Origin: Gnetum montanum
Taxonomy: Eukaryota > Streptophyta > Gnetopsida > Gnetales > Gnetaceae
Direction: 5' to 3'
NCBI GenBank assembly: GCA_015680685.1
Contig: MNCI01033409.1
Span: forward strand, 360,180 to 424,179
Length of the DNA: 64,000 nucleotides
Under the pieces are notes generated by a model that was not told the origin of the DNA, did no database searches, and worked only from the letters and a program-made list of their open reading frames with translations. A program made the translations under genes and the position numbers. Below are positions 60,023 through 64,000 of the stretch, piece after piece (positions within the stretch are counted from its first letter, which is position 1; the number at the start of each line of letters is the position of its first letter).

Positions 60023-60289
60023 CTACACAAAAGTCATCAAAGCATCATCTTGAGGATAAGAGTAGGGTCCTAGCTGCATGGTATTAGGAAGCTCCCCCTG
60101 GACATGTGCTAGTGGTGCATTAGGCTCATCTAAATCAAAGGCATTGCCTGAGTCATAGGTTTGGGAAGGCCCAACTACTACTAAATGTCTAGGTGGGGTA
60201 GGAAGGTCCTCCTCACTATCTAAAATGGGATGAGTGGTGATATCAATCAAACCTCTACTCATCAATAGGAAGATGTATGTCGTTTGCAT
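60023..60289 (-). pseudogene. Acidic downstream segment of the C3 ORF
   Basis: 88 codons rich in Asp, Pro and Leu (SEEDLPTPPRHLVVVGPSQT). It lies in another frame about 90 bases after the 319-codon frame. It may be its C-terminal continuation after a frameshift or a separate small ORF. No domain was recognised. Confidence 0.35.
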
Positions 60290-60380
60290 CCATTCTCTTA
60301 CAATGGTAAGAGAGATTCCTTTAAGTCATCCCAAAGGTATGAGCAAATAGCAAAAGAAACTTCTTCAGTGAAGATCTCAC

Positions 60381-61337
60381 CTAATTGCTAGTTGATATGG
60401 ACCTTCTCAACTGAGGAGAGGCCCAAGATGGTGATGAAGATTTCTTATTTTTGGACTTTGAAGACCTGGTGCTAGTTTCTGCTTCCTCAACATGGGTGGA
60501 GCTCCTATTCTCTACATACTCATTGAGGCTTCTCTTATCTATAAGTAAAGGCATGTTAGGAATGGACAAATCACTTTGTTGAATCAACAATTTGATGAGA
60601 TGAGCGTATCCAAAGATTTCCTCCTTGTTGAACAAACCCAACATGTCACGATAGAGAGCATGATCCAAGTCCAATGGTTATGTTGTAAGAAGGTAGTACA
60701 AAAAAAATGACTAGGTAGGAAACAAATAATTATAGCTTTTCACTTTTATAGTGATGTTATACAAAATAATAAGTGATATGATGGAAGCATTTGGTGCCAT
60801 TTGACTCCTATAAAATCCTCGAAAATGGAGATACACTAACTTCCCAAATAATGCATCATAAAATTCATCTTGTGAAACTAGAATCACACCATTTGTAAAA
60901 ATGTCATTAATGGAATGAATGTTTACTTTAAACACATCAGCACTAGAAATCCCAAGTAATGCATTAATGACTTAAGGAGACACATCAATTAGTAAATCCC
61001 CAACCATGATAGTAAAGGCCCTAATAGAAGCAATTGTAATAACAATATTACAGTAAAATTATTTGATGAGAATTTTGGGCACACAAAAATTCATAGAAAT
61101 GAAGGTAGCCCAATTTAATACTTGGAAGGAACTCATTAACTCCTCCTATCTATGTTGTGGAAAAGAAAGAGAATGCTCAGAAATGATAGAAATATTTTGA
61201 GTTACCTCAAACTAGTGATAGGCACTAACTAATTTTAACTAAGGATTGTAGATATTTGTAGTGCTGGTGGAACCTTCCTTAGACTTCTTACTCTTTCTAG
61301 GAAGTAGCCTTAATGTTCCAACCTTCTTGTGGGCCAT
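60381..61337 (-). pseudogene. Decayed 319-codon ORF resembling plant transposon-protein domains
   Basis: From an ATG at 61337 the minus-strand frame runs without any frameshift to a stop at 60381, broken only by seven in-frame TAG/TAA codons. It opens with a Lys/Ser-rich head. Then come VINALLGISSADVFKV (about 60965-60920), DEFYDALFGKLVYLHFRG (about 60870-60815), APNASIISLIILYNITIKVK (about 60795-60740), LDLDHALYRDMLGLFNKEEI (about 60675-60615) and a Ser/Lys-rich tail. The pattern of 'IN..LGI' followed by 'P..S.I....ILY.I' recalls the 'putative plant transposon protein' domain found in plant repeats; this is a by-eye impression. Start choice rests on the ATG beginning the open frame. Confidence 0.5.
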
Positions 61338-61439
61338 GGATGCACAAATTTCTATCATTGGTAGGGCCTTGATCATCTCTCCTTGGTCATCTCATTGAAA
61401 ATGAGTCAGAAAGAAGGGTTTGGATTTATATAATCATGC

Positions 61440-61660
61440 CAAAGAAGGATTTTTAACAACAAAGTAGACGTCTCTTCTAAAAGATAGATGTCTCCTCCAT
61501 GCCTAAAAACTATAGGTAGATGTCTCCTTTGAAAATTATACTTCTCATCTGCAATGAATTAGAACTCAGGTAGATGTCTCCTTTAAGAGGTAGATGTCTC
61601 TAAGGAGATGTCTCTTGTGACATGTAGATGCCTTTAAGAAGACATCCCAGCAAGATGAGG
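61440..61660 (-). repeat. Cluster of AGACGTCT/AGATGTCT words
   Basis: One intact AGACGTCT (61466-61473) and at least five variants with TG or CA in the centre (tagatgtctcc and similar) lie within about 200 bases. The same words fill the middle of the C1, C2 and C3 LTRs. This may be a remnant of the missing C3 5' LTR or leader. Confidence 0.5.
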
Positions 61661-62123
61661 TTCAATAAGATGGGGTTCATGAATGGCTGCCAAGGATTAT
61701 AGTCTTAAGAGATATACATAATGAATCAAAGACTTACCTTTGCTTACCTTTCTTGTTGAAGAGAATGAAGGTGCCTAGTAAGCTTGAAAATAAGATTCTT
61801 ATTTTGAGGTTTCTCTTCTCATACAAACTTCTTTGATTTTCAAGCCTTGGCTCCCTTTCAAAAATTTTTTGGGGAGAGTCTTCTCATTTACATGTTCCTT
61901 TCTTTTGATTCTCCATTCTTTCTTAACTTCCTTGGCCTTTTGAGTTATCCATGTTTTCTTGTGGTCCTGAATAGTTTCCTTTTAAGATATATTCAGGTAA
62001 GACCAAAGAGTCTTATAATATAACTAGGTATTCATATGATAATATTTTAGATTGCAATTCCATTAGTTATGCCCAAACTTATTATAGTAATAACATCTAA
62101 CCTTTCTATTATGAATTCCATAG
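61661..62123. other. Spacer before the right-hand LTR-like block
   Basis: T-rich with no supported ORF. A very weak likeness to the Y part of the LTR-like block (around 62030-62100) could not be confirmed. Confidence 0.3.
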
Positions 62124-62751
62124 TGAAATCTTAAAATATTAAAATTTTAATCTAATTAATCTAAATGTAGAGATTAACAAGCTAAGCTATTCTAGGTGGT
62201 AAGAATTTTTCTTGGTTCACTGTATATATTCTAGACTTACATAATTGACACTAGGTTACTAAGTAATTACTATTAGATGAACCAAGTAAGAGAACTATTA
62301 AGATTACCAGACAATATATGTTATGCTCAAAACTAGTAGTACTTATGATATTATAACTATTGTGTGATGAAACATAAATAATCAACTAAGTGTATGCAAA
62401 GTAAAAGAATAAGGAAATTAAATTATAATTAAGGAAAGCATTAAACTAAGCCAATTGTTGGAAGGAAGGTAAATTGATTTCAATCTTATTTCCATTCATG
62501 AAAATATGACTAGGTACATGATCACTCAAATAAGATTCTTGTCAATTAATTTAAGTTCATGTTGTGGGTACTTAGTGATAAATTCTAAGTATTATGAAAA
62601 CAAACTATAAGAGCTTTGCTATAACTATGATCAAATGGGTGCTATAAATATGATTGTTACATGAATTTATATAGAAATTTATTATTTTTGATGTTGCTAA
62701 TGCTACGCTAACACTAGCTTATTGACACAATCAACTTAAGACTATTCATCA
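62124..62751 (-). repeat. LTR-like block L, right copy
   Basis: It aligns in direct orientation with 11636-12240: 'ttttaatctaattaatcta', 'agattaacaag', 'aactaagccaa', 'gtacatgatcactcaaataa', and the shared end CTATTCATCA. It lacks a recognisable Y part on its left. With 10969-12240 it brackets about 50 kb of nested elements. Confidence 0.65.
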
Positions 62752-64000
62752 GAAAGTTCATTGATTATGAAAATGTCTAATTAGATTTATGATCTTAGAA
62801 CTAATATTAAAAACTTATAAACATTTTTAATAGACGAGTGGATTTTCACATTAATATTCTTTATATAATTTCAACCTTCATGTCTAAACTTAGAATGGAA
62901 AAAGAATTTGAGATGGTACTAAAAAGTTTTCATAAAGTAGTAATCTTTTTAGAAAAAGTAGATTCACTTGAAAATAAAGATATCCAAATTTCTCACTACA
63001 TTGTCACTTGAGAAAGCACAATGATGAGAACCTATACCATCAACTATAGGTTTCTTATTAACATTATTTATGATTTTAAGTCAACACATTTCTTGTTAGA
63101 TGATAAATTTGTAATATGAATAATTTGGAAAAACTAATCAACACCTCAATAAACATAAAAATATTCTTGTAAGATTCTATTTTCTATAGTGTCTTTGCTA
63201 ATGATTTTATTTTTCAATCATCAACAGTAGCTTTATTTGTTATATTCTTCACTTTATTTTGATTTTCTCATATCCTCAATTTTAACATAGATATTTCTCT
63301 TTTAACTTCTTGTTTCTTGTTTAGTATATATTCTTCATGATGATAGAAGTTATAGGAGTTAGGAAGATTATAATACATAATTTTTTGGATACAAGTCTTT
63401 CTACCTAATTGCAGTATCAATTCATTTTCATGGTTTAAAAGATTGGTTTTAACAAGAAACAAATAAGGAAAAATCATCTACAAGAACCAAGTGATATGAA
63501 AATGAATTTAAGATGTTTAATTTTGGGGAAATAAGGAGGGGTGGTTTCCAAACCCTAAAACCTCTCTATGTGTTATGAGACAAAAAAGATAAATAAATTA
63601 TTATTCATTATTTTAAAAAAAATTTAATGAAAGATTAAAGAACTAAACAGAGATTAAAACTTTAAAATATTCTTCAAATTGGGCATCAACATTTAAATTT
63701 TGCTTACAAATAATCAACATTAAATGCTTATGTATAAATGACCCTATATTTAGAACATATTATGTCATCAAAGAATTTTCTAATTCAACAAATGGAAGGA
63801 AACAAGAATAGCACTTAAATAGTATGATTTTACATCACATTTGATGAGCAACTAGGCACCCCTATGCTCAACCATATGAATACGAATATGTATGTGTGAT
63901 CCAGTGAAACTCTACAAACAGACTAGTTGTGGCACCTAGATAGTTACACGTTGATCGTAGTTCTCTATCTTCTCACCTAGACTAGTATTTGCTTTGTCAT
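62752..64000 (-). repeat. LTR-like blocks X and Y, right copy, cut by window end
   Basis: X: 62752-63090 aligns with 10970-11310 ('gaaag', 'agattcacttgaa', 'agatatcc', 'tatgatttt'). Y: 63842-64000 aligns with 11426 onward (TGATGAGCAACTAGG, 'ctcaaccatatgaat', 'gcacctagatag'). Between them 63091-63841 is AT-rich with one featureless ORF (63268-63477). The L block expected to follow lies beyond the window. Confidence 0.55.

Larger units (their letters stand above)
58353..61660 (-). mobile_element. Copia-LTR element C3 carrying a non-gag, non-pol ORF
   Basis: The 3' LTR (59479-58353) is preceded on the minus strand by about 0.6 kb of spacer, an acidic ORF (60289-60023), a 319-codon frame (61337-60381), and a cluster of agatgtct words (61440-61660). 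No copia gag or pol motif lies between 59480 and 62120. The 5' LTR was not found; the right limit is a guess. This resembles a large non-autonomous derivative of the C1/C2 family. Confidence 0.5.

Overview
The window looks like nuclear DNA of a seed plant with a large, repeat-rich genome, possibly a gymnosperm. The signs are one intron-containing RING-finger gene, low GC outside that gene, and about 50 kb of very old, nested LTR retrotransposons. The species cannot be fixed from the sequence. I see no rRNA, tRNA, CRISPR, operon or organellar signature.

Positions 1-4.7 kb hold an LTR-like repeat that still carries CpG sites, a possible SINE, and short tandem duplications. Positions 4.75-8.8 kb hold the only apparently intact gene: TATA box, acidic first coding exon (4868-4961), a 2.56-kb intron, a large coding exon (to 8747) ending in a C3HC4 RING finger, and an AATAAA signal at 8777. 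Positions 8.8-11 kb are spacer with two local tandem duplications.

From about 11 kb to the end everything is transposon. On the minus strand: an LTR-like block (10969-12240) followed by a decayed ORF of unknown family with a charged, probably coiled-coil tail (12.57-15.18 kb); a Ty3/gypsy element with both LTRs (16503-22823); a second gypsy family present as a partial gag copy (37.4-41.2 kb) and a longer gag-pol copy (41.2-54.9 kb); and a third gypsy element (54.87-58.3 kb) whose integrase stops where the second family begins. On the plus strand: a complete but dead Ty1/copia element (23813-30127), a related copia-type element with gag but no visible pol (31189-36903), and an unrecognised decayed ORF (46.5-50.2 kb) lodged inside the second gypsy family. 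Near the right end a minus-strand LTR of the same copia family (58353-59479) is joined to a 319-codon decayed ORF that is not gag or pol, and LTR-like blocks matching those at 11-12 kb return at 62124-64000.

None of the element ORFs is intact, but over long stretches the damage is mainly in-frame TAG/TAA/TGA at codons readily explained by C-to-T change, with only occasional frameshifts. This fits long-term cytosine methylation and deamination. The least explained items are the three decayed ORFs without a recognised family, a near-palindromic AGACGTCT-type motif shared by LTRs of both superfamilies, and the two alternative splice acceptors in front of the RING ORF. Alignments and boundaries were made by eye; no identities were computed.
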